Assembly: GCA_028290905.1 (NCBI GenBank)
Contig: JAQGIW010000065.1
Location: 1-60,859 of the forward strand
DNA length: 60,859 nucleotides
From: Caulobacteraceae bacterium
GTDB taxonomy: Bacteria; Pseudomonadota; Alphaproteobacteria; Caulobacterales; Caulobacteraceae
Direction: 5' to 3'
Shown: positions 7,196-16,021 of the stretch, piece by piece
Layout: each line of letters begins with the position of its first letter
Numbering within the stretch: position 1 is the stretch's first letter
Translations under genes and position numbers: made by a program
The notes under the pieces: generated by a model
The model's database searches: none
Told to the model about the DNA's origin: nothing
The model's input: only the letters and a program-made list of their open reading frames with translations

Positions 7196-9118
7196 ATGCC
7201 CCATTCCGCCCCCGCCAAACCCGTCGTCGCCCTCACCCTGGCCCTCGCCGGAAAGCGGCGGATCGAGGCGGAGGCGCTGACCCGGCTGAGCGAGGGGCTG
7301 GCCCTGGTGTTTCACGCGGTGGCCGGGCGGCTGGTGTCGCTCTGCGAGCCCGGGGCGGCGGCGGACTCCCTGTCCCTGAGGTTCGCCACCGAGGCGCCGC
7401 CGCGCCTCACCCTGATTACCGGGCTGGCGGACGGCGCCGACCAGTTGGCGAGCCGCCTCTTTCTAGGGCTGAAGCCGGATTTTCCTGAGGTGGAGCGGGT
7501 GCTGGGGGCTGTGCTGCCTTGCGACCGGGCCACCTTCGTCGCTCGCAGCGGCCTGACCGACGAGCCCGGCTTCACCGCCGCCGCCGCCGCCTGCGCCTTC
7601 ATCATCGAGCTGGACGGCGACATGCCCGCAGCCCCGGGAGCACCCCACGAGGGCGAGGGCGCCGAGGCGCGCCGCGCCCGCGCGGAAAGGGGAAGGGCGT
7701 TCAGCGACCAGTCGGAGATCCTGCTGCGCCAGGCGGACATCCTCATCGCCATCGACGATCCTCGCGACGACGGGCGGATCGGCGGCACGCGCGAGACGAT
7801 CCGCACGGCGCTCGACCTGGGCATGCCGGTGGTCCAGCTGCGGCTCGGCCATGACGAGATCGCCCTGCTGCGCAGCCGCGCCGACTTCGATGAGCCCGCC
7901 CCGCTCCCGGAGAGCCACGCGGGCGAAGCCCTGTGGAGCCTGGTCGCCGAACTGGTGGGCGCGGGCGCCCCGGCCCACGAGGCCGGCTACGTGAAGAGCC
8001 TGATCAGCGAATTCTACGCCCGCGAGCCGCCGTCCAGCGGTCCGCTCAATCGCCTCTGGGAGGGGTTCGAGGGGCTGTTCAAAGACCCGGCGAGGATACC
8101 GGCCGACGATGCGGCGCCGGCCTATCAGCCCTACCGTCGCCGGGCCAGCGCCCTGTCGGCCTACTACGGCAGCCTCTACCGGGGCTCGTTCCTGCTGGGC
8201 TACGTCCTGGCGGTGGTGGCGGTCCTGTTGGCGGTGGGAGCCCTGGCCATGTTTCCCCTCCGGCCGCTGCTGCGCCTGGACGCCCTGGGCCTGGACACCG
8301 CCCTGACAGTTCTGGGCCTGGCCAAGCTGGCCGTCGTCGTGGCCATCCTGCAGCTGGCCAGCCGCGCCAACCACGACCGTCTTGCGCACCGGGCCGCCGA
8401 CTACCGCTACCTCTCCGAGCGGCTGCGCGCGATGACCTTCCTGCCCCACGCCGCGGCGCTGCGCTCGCCCTACAACTGGTCGCTGCCCTACACCACTCGC
8501 GTCTCCGCCCAGGACGTGATTGACCGGCTGTTCCTCTCCATCGTTCGCCAGGCCAGCCCCCTGGAGGTGGTCCCCGGGCCCCGGGACGGCGCGGGGCTCC
8601 GCCCCGGGGCGGGCGTGGCCCTGGCGCTGATCCGCACGCGCTGGCTCGCCGGCCAGAGGCGCTACCATGAGCGCAACCACCTCACCCAGCACCGCATGAG
8701 CCGCTGGCTCGAGCGGATGAGCCGACGGCTCAACCAGTGGGTGATCGGCATCGTGGTCGTGGATCTGGCGCTGGCGGCGCTGGGCGTGGCGGGTTGGGCC
8801 GAATGGCTGCCCAAGTCCCTGGAGAGCTGGGTGAACGGCGGGGCGACGCCGACCCTGATCGCTCTGGCGGCCATCCTCCCGGCCGCGGTGGCCAGCCTCA
8901 ACGGCGTGCAGTTCCAGTCGGAATGCTCGCGGCTGGCCGACCGCTCGGAGCACATGGCCGCCCAGCTGCGGCAGATCGAGGAGCGGTCGAGCCTCGCCCG
9001 CCTCCGCCCGGTCCGCCTCCTCGACGCCCTGCGTCTGGGCGAGGACGTGGCAAAGTCCACCATCGACGAGGTCGCCGAGTGGTCGGCGATCTACGGGAAG
9101 GACTTTGTGGAAATGTAG
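7196..9118 (+). CDS. SLOG-domain protein with four TM segments (SLATT-like), putative conflict effector
   Basis: 640 residues from the ATG at 7196. Residues 1-220 form a Rossmann-like domain with SLOG/DprA-type signatures: LITGLADGADQLA near 73-85, an expected partner strand VLGAVLPCD near 102-110, and ADILIAIDD...GRIGGTRETI near 180-202. Such domains bind nucleotides or nucleotide-derived ligands. The rest has two membrane hairpins: TM about 331-353 and 369-388, then about 515-533 and 551-570. Each is followed by a charged helix (HRAADYRYLSERLRAM; QSECSRLADRSEHMAAQL) like the SLATT/DUF4231 pore-type effectors that partner SLOG sensors in predicted antiviral systems. It is monocistronic between divergent and convergent neighbours. 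The domain assignment comes from motifs only; the function is inferred. Confidence 0.8.
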   Translation: MPHSAPAKPVVALTLALAGKRRIEAEALTRLSEGLALVFHAVAGRLVSLCEPGAAADSLSLRFATEAPPRLTLITGLADGADQLASRLFLGLKPDFPEVERVLGAVLPCDRATFVARSGLTDEPGFTAAAAACAFIIELDGDMPAAPGAPHEGEGAEARRARAERGRAFSDQSEILLRQADILIAIDDPRDDGRIGGTRETIRTALDLGMPVVQLRLGHDEIALLRSRADFDEPAPLPESHAGEALWSLVAELVGAGAPAHEAGYVKSLISEFYAREPPSSGPLNRLWEGFEGLFKDPARIPADDAAPAYQPYRRRASALSAYYGSLYRGSFLLGYVLAVVAVLLAVGALAMFPLRPLLRLDALGLDTALTVLGLAKLAVVVAILQLASRANHDRLAHRAADYRYLSERLRAMTFLPHAAALRSPYNWSLPYTTRVSAQDVIDRLFLSIVRQASPLEVVPGPRDGAGLRPGAGVALALIRTRWLAGQRRYHERNHLTQHRMSRWLERMSRRLNQWVIGIVVVDLALAALGVAGWAEWLPKSLESWVNGGATPTLIALAAILPAAVASLNGVQFQSECSRLADRSEHMAAQLRQIEERSSLARLRPVRLLDALRLGEDVAKSTIDEVAEWSAIYGKDFVEM

Positions 9119-9274
9119 GCGCCCCGTCGCACTTCCGGTGGCGCAGGCAGGCGAGCGAACTGAGGGCGCTGCGGGACTATCGGGCCTCCGGCGCCGCCAC
9201 GGCCGCGAGGATTACGTGGAGAGCGACATCGAGACCAGAAGCGAGAGGAGCTGCGGGCGACGAAGCTTTCCCCG

Positions 9275-10828
9275 CTATCCATCGATGACACCCAATCTTG
9301 CAAGTATAGGCGCGCGCGTCTCGAGCGTCTCCTTGACCGCCTCAGTAACAATACGCAAAGCCTCGTCTGGATCAGTGACTGTCTGACCCTCGTGCTGCAC
9401 CGTTCGCCCAACCCTATTCAACGTATGCAGGACTTCACGCGAGATATTCTCTGCATCTGCGGTCTGCGGCGATAGCAGGGCTCGCACGATCTGTGTCTCG
9501 GTCCAATCGGATGGAATGGCCGCGGCCGTGACGGGTGAGGCCAGCCACGCTATGTCGCCGCCGTTTGCATTGGCCTCCACGATCGCGACGTTGAGACGAC
9601 GACACGCGCTTCGGGAGGCGGAGATGGTCCCGCCCATGGGCAGCGGCGCCGCATATCCGCCGGCGACCAGCATTATGAAGGCCTGCACGGTCTCCACCAG
9701 CGGACGACCCGGGGGATTCCCCACGCCTTGCGCTTCTCGCACCGAGAGGGCCCCTTGCTCGAGCAGCTTCAGAAGGGGATCATAGACCTCCGCCGGACCG
9801 ACGACTTCGCCCAGCGGCGTTTTGAAAGTGACTCCCTCCTTGATCGGCGCCCCAATACTGACAATGGCCAGCGACTCCGCGTAGCCGGACTGTTCGGCGG
9901 CCGAGAGCTCCACCGGCCCGCGACAGAAGATATCGCGGCGAAAAGACTGGGCGCATCCTATGTCTCGCAAAGTCTCCTTCAGGCGGAGATCTTTGGCCGC
10001 CTCCAGGAGGGGGACCACTTTCGGCGGAACCGAGACCACGTCGATATTATCGGTCAAGGTAGCGCTGCCGACGAACGAACACTTAGCCTCGCTCATGTCG
10101 CGCGCGACATCAGCAAATGTCAGCGGGTGCCAATCCTCCGTCAGTAATTCATGAGCCAGATAACGCGGATCTGCCTGCCGCAAATAAGTGAGCCGCTCCT
10201 GGACCGTCGGGTGGAGATCAAAATATCGCGCGCCCGCCTCCCGCAGGCCGTCTATCGCCTCCAGGATACCGCCTATGGCGAGGTCGGAACGTTTCTTGTC
10301 CGCGAGACCGATCAGTTGCATCAACTCGCGGACAGGCTGCAGGGATGACCAGCCGGCGGCGACGTTGTATCCAAGATAGGCGAGACCCCCTGTCCGCAAC
10401 CGTTGCCGGATAAGCTCAAATATACACTCGCGATTGCTCTCCGAAATCCAACTCAATATCCCATGGGCGACAACGAATTCAAATTCAGGCAGCTCGGCCT
10501 GGGGACGCCGTGCGACGTCGGCAAATGAGGTTTCCACGAAGGTCACGTTGCGAAGCCCGGCGCGTTCCGCCAGACGCCGCGCATTGGCGATGTGCGTTGG
10601 ATTGAAGTCGAAGCCCCAGACCTCCGCGTTCGGCCAGGTCGCCGCCACGACGATGTCCGTCAGCCCGCTGCCACAGCCGAGATTGGCGTAACGGAAAGGT
10701 TTCGAGAGATCAGGCCACTGCTGGCCCAGCAACATGGCGACCGTAGTCAGCCAACTGGGCATGGTTTCACGGATGAAGAACCGGGGGTAGGCGATATCAA
10801 CGACATAACCGTCCGCCCACCCGGCCAT
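9275..10828 (-). CDS. Class I SAM methyltransferase with regulatory domain (PKMT-like)
   Basis: 517 residues, two parts. Residues about 40-200 are a SAM-binding Rossmann domain: ANLGCGSGLTD (motif I), VWGFDFNP (motif II acidic strand), FEFVVAHGILSWI (motif IV). From about 215 comes the methyltransferase regulatory domain (PYLAHELLTEDWHPLTFADV) and a winged-helix-like C-terminal part. This is the architecture of Rickettsia outer-membrane-protein lysine methyltransferases PKMT1/2, so protein-lysine methylation is the best guess; the target is unknown. A GGGAG site precedes the ATG. The gene is convergent with the SLOG gene. Its codons and base composition look slightly less GC-biased than flanking genes. 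Confidence 0.8.
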   Translation of the reverse strand: MAGWADGYVVDIAYPRFFIRETMPSWLTTVAMLLGQQWPDLSKPFRYANLGCGSGLTDIVVAATWPNAEVWGFDFNPTHIANARRLAERAGLRNVTFVETSFADVARRPQAELPEFEFVVAHGILSWISESNRECIFELIRQRLRTGGLAYLGYNVAAGWSSLQPVRELMQLIGLADKKRSDLAIGGILEAIDGLREAGARYFDLHPTVQERLTYLRQADPRYLAHELLTEDWHPLTFADVARDMSEAKCSFVGSATLTDNIDVVSVPPKVVPLLEAAKDLRLKETLRDIGCAQSFRRDIFCRGPVELSAAEQSGYAESLAIVSIGAPIKEGVTFKTPLGEVVGPAEVYDPLLKLLEQGALSVREAQGVGNPPGRPLVETVQAFIMLVAGGYAAPLPMGGTISASRSACRRLNVAIVEANANGGDIAWLASPVTAAAIPSDWTETQIVRALLSPQTADAENISREVLHTLNRVGRTVQHEGQTVTDPDEALRIVTEAVKETLETRAPILARLGVIDG

Positions 10829-11027
10829 CGCCCGCGCTCCCGCCTTGAAAGCGCCGATCTCTCAACGACCGGCTGCGCCGCTCCCGCTCCGGCGATTAGT
10901 CACGACCACGCGCTTGGAGGCAATACGGCGTGGAGGGCGGCTGCGGCAGCATCTGAGCGTCGGCGCGTTTCCCGGAGGGCGCGGACGTTCAGGTCCTGCG
11001 CCCGGCGCTCCGCGCCACCGGCGTCGG

Positions 11028-12116
11028 TCAGGCGCTCGCGCAGCCCGACAGAGGCTTGGCGAGCGGCTGCTCTCCTCCGGCCATCGATCGCGAGGCGTAC
11101 TGGTGGGCCCGACGCTGCCGGAAATGCAGTCCCAGCACACCAAAGCCGACTAGGAATATCGACCAGGTTCCAGGTTCCGGCACTCCCATCGCCGAAAACG
11201 TCGAGTTGGCGCCATTCCAAATCAACTCCGAGTAATGACTATAAAAATCCATACCGATGACGTTTATATTATCCGGATTCAAGCTATCCGGCAAGATTCC
11301 GACGGTCATCGTGCTCGGAGATTGTTGTGAGAAAACGCCCAGTTGCAATATCGCCGTCGAGACCGTGAACGATCCGAGTTCGCTCGTTACCGTCTCCGAG
11401 GGACCGACCGTGAGCGGCCCCAGGCTGTTCGCCACGCTTTGGGAGATCAGCGTATCGGACACGCCCGTCGACAGGATGAAGGGCGCCGACGCCGAGTGGG
11501 CGCCATTGACCAGACTCACCGTCGCCGACGGCGGCATACCTTGACCGGGAATGTCCAGGCTTCCGGTAGCGACCGCCGTGGTCGGCGTATTGAGTGGCAG
11601 GAGGGCGAGCTTCGCCGCCTGAGCCTTGTCGTAGATGGTTCCGGTGCCCTTGGCCGCGTTCAGGACGAAGGCCCCGGTGGCGTCGCTGGTATTGAGAAAT
11701 GTGGCGCCGACGATCGCGTCGAAGTTGCCGAAATTCATGTTTGGAAAGAAAAACCCCGCGCCATCGACGGGCGCCACGGCCGCCATTCCCATGGCCCCGA
11801 CGATCGAGCTGCCGGCCGGCACCTTGGTGTTGTTGGTCGCGGCGGCTCCGCCGATACCGTTCGCGCCGGGGGCCATGCCGTTGTCCGGAAGCTTGAGAGC
11901 TGCCGCCGCCTTCATTCCAAAGATGATGCGATCGTTGAAACCCGTATCCAGCAACGCCTTGATCACCATCCCATTGACCTTCAGCTGGACAATGGCCTGA
12001 TTTGCTTTGTTGATCGTCACCGGGAAGGTGACCTTGTTCGCGTGAGCGCTGGACGCCATGCCGCTGGCAACGGCCAGGGCGCTGGTCGCGAGGGTGATGG
12101 TGTTCATGAGATTCAT
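11028..12116 (-). CDS. PEP-CTERM protein with aspartyl-protease-like domains
   Basis: 362 residues from the ATG at 12116, chosen because GGAG lies about eight bases upstream and a clean signal peptide follows (hydrophobic stretch ending SSAHA). The mature part has two similar halves: residues about 40-60 hold VQLKVNGMVIKALLDTGFND, a retropepsin-like DTG, while the second half has FILSTGVSDTLIS, where the Asp of the triad is Ser. The C-terminus is a PEP-CTERM sorting signal: VPEPGTWSIF, a hydrophobic helix, then RQRR, with an unusual extra 25 or so residues after the basic cluster. It is probably exported and processed by an exosortase. Protease activity is possible but not assured. Confidence 0.82.
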   Translation of the reverse strand: MNLMNTITLATSALAVASGMASSAHANKVTFPVTINKANQAIVQLKVNGMVIKALLDTGFNDRIIFGMKAAAALKLPDNGMAPGANGIGGAAATNNTKVPAGSSIVGAMGMAAVAPVDGAGFFFPNMNFGNFDAIVGATFLNTSDATGAFVLNAAKGTGTIYDKAQAAKLALLPLNTPTTAVATGSLDIPGQGMPPSATVSLVNGAHSASAPFILSTGVSDTLISQSVANSLGPLTVGPSETVTSELGSFTVSTAILQLGVFSQQSPSTMTVGILPDSLNPDNINVIGMDFYSHYSELIWNGANSTFSAMGVPEPGTWSIFLVGFGVLGLHFRQRRAHQYASRSMAGGEQPLAKPLSGCASA

Positions 12117-12444
12117 GATCGCAACTCCGGTAGCCGCACCAGACGGATCGACGATGAATTGCCCTAACGTAACCCCCTTGAAGGCAAGTGGCAAGGGGTT
12201 TGACGCGAAGTCGCCTTGATATCGCCAACGGACCTTAGCCATTGGGCGTGTATTGAACTGGGCTCACAGTCCTATGTAGGCTGGTGAACAGAGCCGGGTT
12301 GAGACAATCCGAGAACATCCCTACGCGCCGTGGCGGCCGAAGCGCCCATCACCATCGCGAAAACAGAGGAGGACGTCTTCCAGCGGAATCGCCCGAAGTC
12401 ATCCTCCTCGATCTATTGATCCTGAAGCCAGGCGCCGCCCGCGA
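12117..12444. other. Intergenic region, 328 bp
   Basis: No gene is seen. It holds the leader of the PEP-CTERM gene and the 3' flank of the thiolase gene. A possible hairpin pairs GAGGAGGA at 12366-12373 with TCCTCCTC at 12402-12409 across a 28-base loop; it could serve as a weak terminator for the minus-strand thiolase operon. No convincing promoter elements were recognised. Confidence 0.5.
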
Positions 12445-13698
12445 TCACACCCGCTCGATGATGATGGCCGGAGCCATGCCGCCGGCGGCGCACATGGTGA
12501 CCAGGCCGCGCTTGAGGTCGCGCCGCTCCAGTTCGTCGAGGACGGTGCCGATCAGCATAGAGCCGGTGGCGCCGATGGGGTGTCCGAGCGCGCAGGCGCC
12601 GCCGTTCACATTGACCTTGGCCCGGTCGAGCCGCATGTCGCGGATGAACTTCTCGGCGACGACGGCGAAGGCCTCGTTGATCTCCCACAGGTCGATGTCG
12701 TCGATGGTCAGGCCGGCCTTGGCCAGCGCCTTGCGCGCCGCCGGCGCCGGGGCGTTGAGCATCAGGGTCGGGCAGTCGCCGATGTTGGCCATCGCGACGA
12801 CGCGCGCCCTGGGCTTCAGCCCGTTCTTCTCGGCGTAGTCCTTGGACGCGATCAGCAGGGCCGCGGCGCCGTCGACCACGCCCGACGAGTTGCCGGCGTG
12901 GTGCACGCCCGACCACTTCAGATCCGGGTACTTGAGATTGATCGACTGGCGGAAGGTCGTGCCGTCGGGCAGGAAGGGCATGTCGGCGATCGCGTCGAAG
13001 GAAGCCTTCAGGCCGGCTAGCCCCTCGGCGGTGGTCTGCGGGCGCGGAAATTCCTCGTGGTCGAGCGCCACCGAGCCGTCCTCGTTGTAGACGGTGATGA
13101 GGCTCTTGGCGAAGCGGCCCTCGCGGATGGCGACGTCGGCGCGCTTCTGGCTCTCCAGGCCGAGGGCATCCACCGCCTGGCGGGTGATCTGCTCCATGGC
13201 GGCGATGGCGTCGCCGCAGACCCCCTGGTGCGACTGCGGGTGCATCTTGTGCAGCGCCATGTTGCCGGCGCCCATGCCCAGCGGCTTGAGGCCGGCGGCG
13301 GCCTCCTCGGCGGCGATGGTCGACGTGTAGGACATCATCTCGACGCCGCCGGCGATGACCAGGTCTTCCAACCCGGACTTCACCTGGGCGGCCGCCAGGT
13401 TCACAGCGGTGATGCCGCCGCCGCAGAAGCGGTCCAGCGTCACGCCGCTGGTGGTGATGTCGAAGCCCGCCGCCAGGGCGGACATCCGGCCGAGGTCCCC
13501 GCCCTGCTTGCCCTTCTGGGTGCTGGTCGAGAAGATCACGTCATCCACCTTGCGGGTGTCGATGTCGTTGCGCTCCTTCAGCGCCTTGAGGACCGTCGCC
13601 CCCAGGTGCTGCGGGTGCAGGTGGGAGAGGGCGCCCTTGCCGGGCTTGCCGACGCCGCGCGGCGTGCGGACGGCGTCGATGATGTAGGCTTCAGACAT
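12445..13698 (-). CDS. Acetyl-CoA C-acyltransferase (thiolase)
   Basis: 417 residues, standard thiolase length. It cleaves 3-ketoacyl-CoA or condenses acyl-CoAs in the cytoplasm. The nucleophilic Cys is C92 in DRFCGGGI. The C-terminal motifs NEAFAV, GGACALGHPIGATG and CAAGGMAPA supply the catalytic Asn/His and second Cys. The FCGGG variant (instead of CxSG) is common in thiolases annotated for beta-oxidation and steroid or aromatic degradation. It follows a CoA-ester lyase and a MaoC gene on the same strand, 79 bases downstream, so one CoA-ester pathway is likely. Confidence 0.93.
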   Translation of the reverse strand: MSEAYIIDAVRTPRGVGKPGKGALSHLHPQHLGATVLKALKERNDIDTRKVDDVIFSTSTQKGKQGGDLGRMSALAAGFDITTSGVTLDRFCGGGITAVNLAAAQVKSGLEDLVIAGGVEMMSYTSTIAAEEAAAGLKPLGMGAGNMALHKMHPQSHQGVCGDAIAAMEQITRQAVDALGLESQKRADVAIREGRFAKSLITVYNEDGSVALDHEEFPRPQTTAEGLAGLKASFDAIADMPFLPDGTTFRQSINLKYPDLKWSGVHHAGNSSGVVDGAAALLIASKDYAEKNGLKPRARVVAMANIGDCPTLMLNAPAPAARKALAKAGLTIDDIDLWEINEAFAVVAEKFIRDMRLDRAKVNVNGGACALGHPIGATGSMLIGTVLDELERRDLKRGLVTMCAAGGMAPAIIIERV

Positions 13699-13777
13699 GG
13701 CTTAGGTCCTTCCAGACGGAAATTCGCGGGCGGCGTCGACCTTATCAGGCCGGTGGCCCTGGGGAAGTCCAGGGATT

Positions 13778-14683
13778 CTAACGTCTCGAATAGGCGGCCG
13801 ACGCTGCCAGCACGGCGTTTGCCTGGGTAAGGTGGGGACGATCGAGCATCTTGCCGTCCAGGCCGACGACCCCGGCTCCGGCCGCCCGCTCGAAGGCCTC
13901 GACGACGCGCCGGGCGTGGTCGATCTCGGCCGCTGAGGGCGTGAAGCTCTCGTTGATCCCCGCCACCTGGGCCGGATGGATGGCGATGCGTCCGGTGAAC
14001 CCCTCCTCCCGCGCGCGGCGGCAGGACTCCCTCAGGCCCGCGTCGTCGGCGTAATCGACGTAGAGGGTCTCGATGGCCTGGACACGGGCGGCGTGGGCGG
14101 CGAGCAACGTCAGGGATCTGGCCATCCGGTAGGTGAGGGTCCATTCGCCCCGGGCGTCCAGGTTGGTGCTGGCCCCTATCGCCGCGCTGAGGTCTTCCGC
14201 GCCCCAGGTCAGCCCACGCAGGCGCGCGAGGCCTGCATCGGCATAGCCGCCCAGCTGGAAGGGCGCCTTGGCGGTCTCGGTCGCCACGGGCAGGATGCCG
14301 ACTGACCCCGCCGCCAGGCCCGCCTGGGCCTCGAGCGCATCGAGGTAGTAGGAGAGACGCTGGACCTCCGCCGGACCGTCAGCCTTGGGCAGCATGATCC
14401 CGTCGGGAGAGGCCGCGACGACGGCAGCCAGGTCGGCCAGGGCGTACTCGCCGTCGAGCGGATTGATCCGCACCCACAGCTGCGATGACCGCGCGCCCGG
14501 CGGCCGCTCGGCCATATAGGCTGGGACCAGTTCGCGCGCCTGGGCCTTTTGGCTCGGCGCGACGGAGTCCTCGAGATCGAGGATCAGGGCGTCGGCCCCG
14601 GCTCCGTCCCCCTTGGCGAGCTTCTTGGGGCTGTCGCCGGGTACGAACAGCATCGAGCGGAGGGTCCCCAAGCCCAGGGTCAT
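13778..14683 (-). CDS. HpcH/HpaI-type CoA ester lyase (CitE-like)
   Basis: 301 residues from the ATG at 14683, which overlaps the stop of the MaoC gene as ATGA. It has the TIM-barrel motifs of the citrate lyase beta / malyl-CoA lyase group: [13 protein letters not shown] at the N-terminus, [10 protein letters not shown] with the Mg-binding acids, GIMLPKAD, and ATETAKAP. Such enzymes cleave or form C-C bonds in malyl-CoA-like, methylmalyl-CoA or citramalyl-CoA esters. A MaoC hydratase plus CitE-like lyase pairing is seen in itaconate and mesaconate routes, but no CoA transferase is adjacent, so the substrate stays open. Confidence 0.9.
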   Translation of the reverse strand: MTLGLGTLRSMLFVPGDSPKKLAKGDGAGADALILDLEDSVAPSQKAQARELVPAYMAERPPGARSSQLWVRINPLDGEYALADLAAVVAASPDGIMLPKADGPAEVQRLSYYLDALEAQAGLAAGSVGILPVATETAKAPFQLGGYADAGLARLRGLTWGAEDLSAAIGASTNLDARGEWTLTYRMARSLTLLAAHAARVQAIETLYVDYADDAGLRESCRRAREEGFTGRIAIHPAQVAGINESFTPSAAEIDHARRVVEAFERAAGAGVVGLDGKMLDRPHLTQANAVLAASAAYSRR

Positions 14684-15138
14684 TGGGGCGGCCGCTTGCG
14701 CTGCAGGCCCGAGCGCTTGCAGTGCGCGACCAGCTCGCCGTGCTGGTTGTAGGCGCGGTGCAGGAAGGTGACGATCCCCTGGTCGGGACGCGAGCGGCTC
14801 TCGCGCAGGTCGATCACCTCGGTCTCGACCCGGACCGTATCGCCGTGGAACAGCGGCTTTGGAAAGCGCACCTCGTCCCAGCCCAGGTTGGCGACCGCCG
14901 TGCCGAGCGTCGTGTCGCCCACCGAGATGCCCACCATCAGGCCCAGGGTGAAGCAGCTGTTGACCAGCCGCTGCCCGAACTCGGTCTCGGTGCGGCAATA
15001 CTCCTCGTCCAGGTGCAGCAGCGCCGGATTGTGCGTCATCGCCGTGAACAGCACATTGTCGGTCTCGGTGACCGTCCGCCGGATGGCGTGCTTGAACACC
15101 TGCCCGACTTCCAGCTCGTCAAACCACAATCCCGCCAT
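14680..15138 (-). CDS. MaoC-family hydratase/dehydratase
   Basis: 152 residues from the ATG at 15138, preceded by GGGAG at six bases. The single hot-dog domain has the features of MaoC-like enoyl-CoA hydratases: [20 protein letters not shown], then [17 protein letters not shown] with the catalytic Asp/Asn-His region, and the closing [18 protein letters not shown]. It starts the minus-strand set MaoC, CitE-like lyase, thiolase, with ATGA coupling to the lyase. It probably hydrates a branched or dicarboxylic enoyl-CoA whose product the lyase cleaves. Confidence 0.88.
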   Translation of the reverse strand: MAGLWFDELEVGQVFKHAIRRTVTETDNVLFTAMTHNPALLHLDEEYCRTETEFGQRLVNSCFTLGLMVGISVGDTTLGTAVANLGWDEVRFPKPLFHGDTVRVETEVIDLRESRSRPDQGIVTFLHRAYNQHGELVAHCKRSGLQRKRPPQ

Positions 15139-15260
15139 CGCGCGCTCCCGTCCCTGTTTCCCAATCCGATAGCCCAATCAGACGGTGCTCTCCTAGGGCG
15201 TTCGCCGCCGAAGTTGGGAACTGGTTCGGCGATCAGCGAACGCCCCAGCGTATGAGTCTC

Positions 15261-15308
15261 GCGCAAATCATCGCCATCCAGGTGATTCCACCTGGATGGC
15301 GTTTGCGC
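15261..15308 (-). terminator. Strong hairpin downstream of hutC
   Basis: A perfect 13-bp stem (arms 15272-15284 and 15289-15301, core CCATCCAGGTG) with a four-base loop, extended by outer arms GCGCAAA (15261-15267) and TTTGCGC (15302-15308) past a four-base bulge. It abuts the hutC stop codon, so it most likely ends the hutFC transcript. There is no clear U-tract. Confidence 0.6.
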
Positions 15309-16021
15309 TAGCGCCGATCGGCGCCGAACCGCGCCACCAGGTCATAGGCCCCGCCGGGGAACAGCTGGGTCACGAAGGTGATCCCCTGGCCCTGGCGCCA
15401 CGTCCAGCGCTTGACCTGGAGGCAGGCGGCGGACCGGCCGACCGCCAGGCGGCGGGCCTCGGCCGGCGTGGGATTGACGGCGGTGATCCGGTGTTCGGCC
15501 TCGGTCCAGGGGACCTGGCGCAGCAGCCAGCTGCCCGGCGCCTCCTCGCCGAAATCCATCGCGGCGGCTTCGGGCACGGCGGCCAGGGCGATCACCCGCC
15601 GCTCGACGGCGAAGGGGGCGCCGTGGGCGACGTGCAGCCCCACCAGCGCCAGCGCCTCGCCGGGGGCGCCGAGGGCGGCCTCATCGGGGTCGGCGGGGTT
15701 GAGCCGTCGGATCGCCCGGCGCAGGCCCTGGTAGGCGTAGGTCTCGCCGCGCGCCTCGATCACCGCGCGCAGATCGGGGATCTCCAGCACAGCGGCGTGC
15801 ACCTGCGGATGGGCGACGAAGGATCCCGCCTTGTTCCGCCGCTCGATCAGGCCGGCGGCGGCCAGGGCGCCCATGGCCTTGCTCACCGTCATCCGGGCGC
15901 AGCCGTAGTCGGCCAGCAGGGCGTGCTCGGTGGGCAGGCGATGGCCGGGCGGCCAGGCGCCGGAACGGATCCGCTCTTCGATGTCGGCGCGGATTCGCCG
16001 CGCCAGGCTGGGCGGCTTCAC
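15308..16021 (-). CDS. hutC: HutC histidine-utilisation repressor (GntR family)
   Basis: 237 residues. The start is a GTG at 16021 that overlaps the hutF stop as GTGA. The N-terminal winged helix-turn-helix reads LARRIRADIEERIRSGAW, then TEHALLADYGCARMTVSKAM, a standard GntR DNA reader. The C-terminal UTRA domain (ending VTQLFPGGAYDLVARFG) should sense urocanate, the inducer of HutC in other bacteria. It is second in hutFC, divergent from hutIHGU, and a 16-bp palindrome between the two operons is its expected target, so it would repress its own operon as well. Confidence 0.92.
   Translation of the reverse strand: MKPPSLARRIRADIEERIRSGAWPPGHRLPTEHALLADYGCARMTVSKAMGALAAAGLIERRNKAGSFVAHPQVHAAVLEIPDLRAVIEARGETYAYQGLRRAIRRLNPADPDEAALGAPGEALALVGLHVAHGAPFAVERRVIALAAVPEAAAMDFGEEAPGSWLLRQVPWTEAEHRITAVNPTPAEARRLAVGRSAACLQVKRWTWRQGQGITFVTQLFPGGAYDLVARFGADRR

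Noticed and set aside
5255..7315. Minus-strand open frame of 686 codons
   Set aside because: Spans the phosphatase gene and the hydrolase gene in a wrong frame, with low-complexity composition and no recognised domain.
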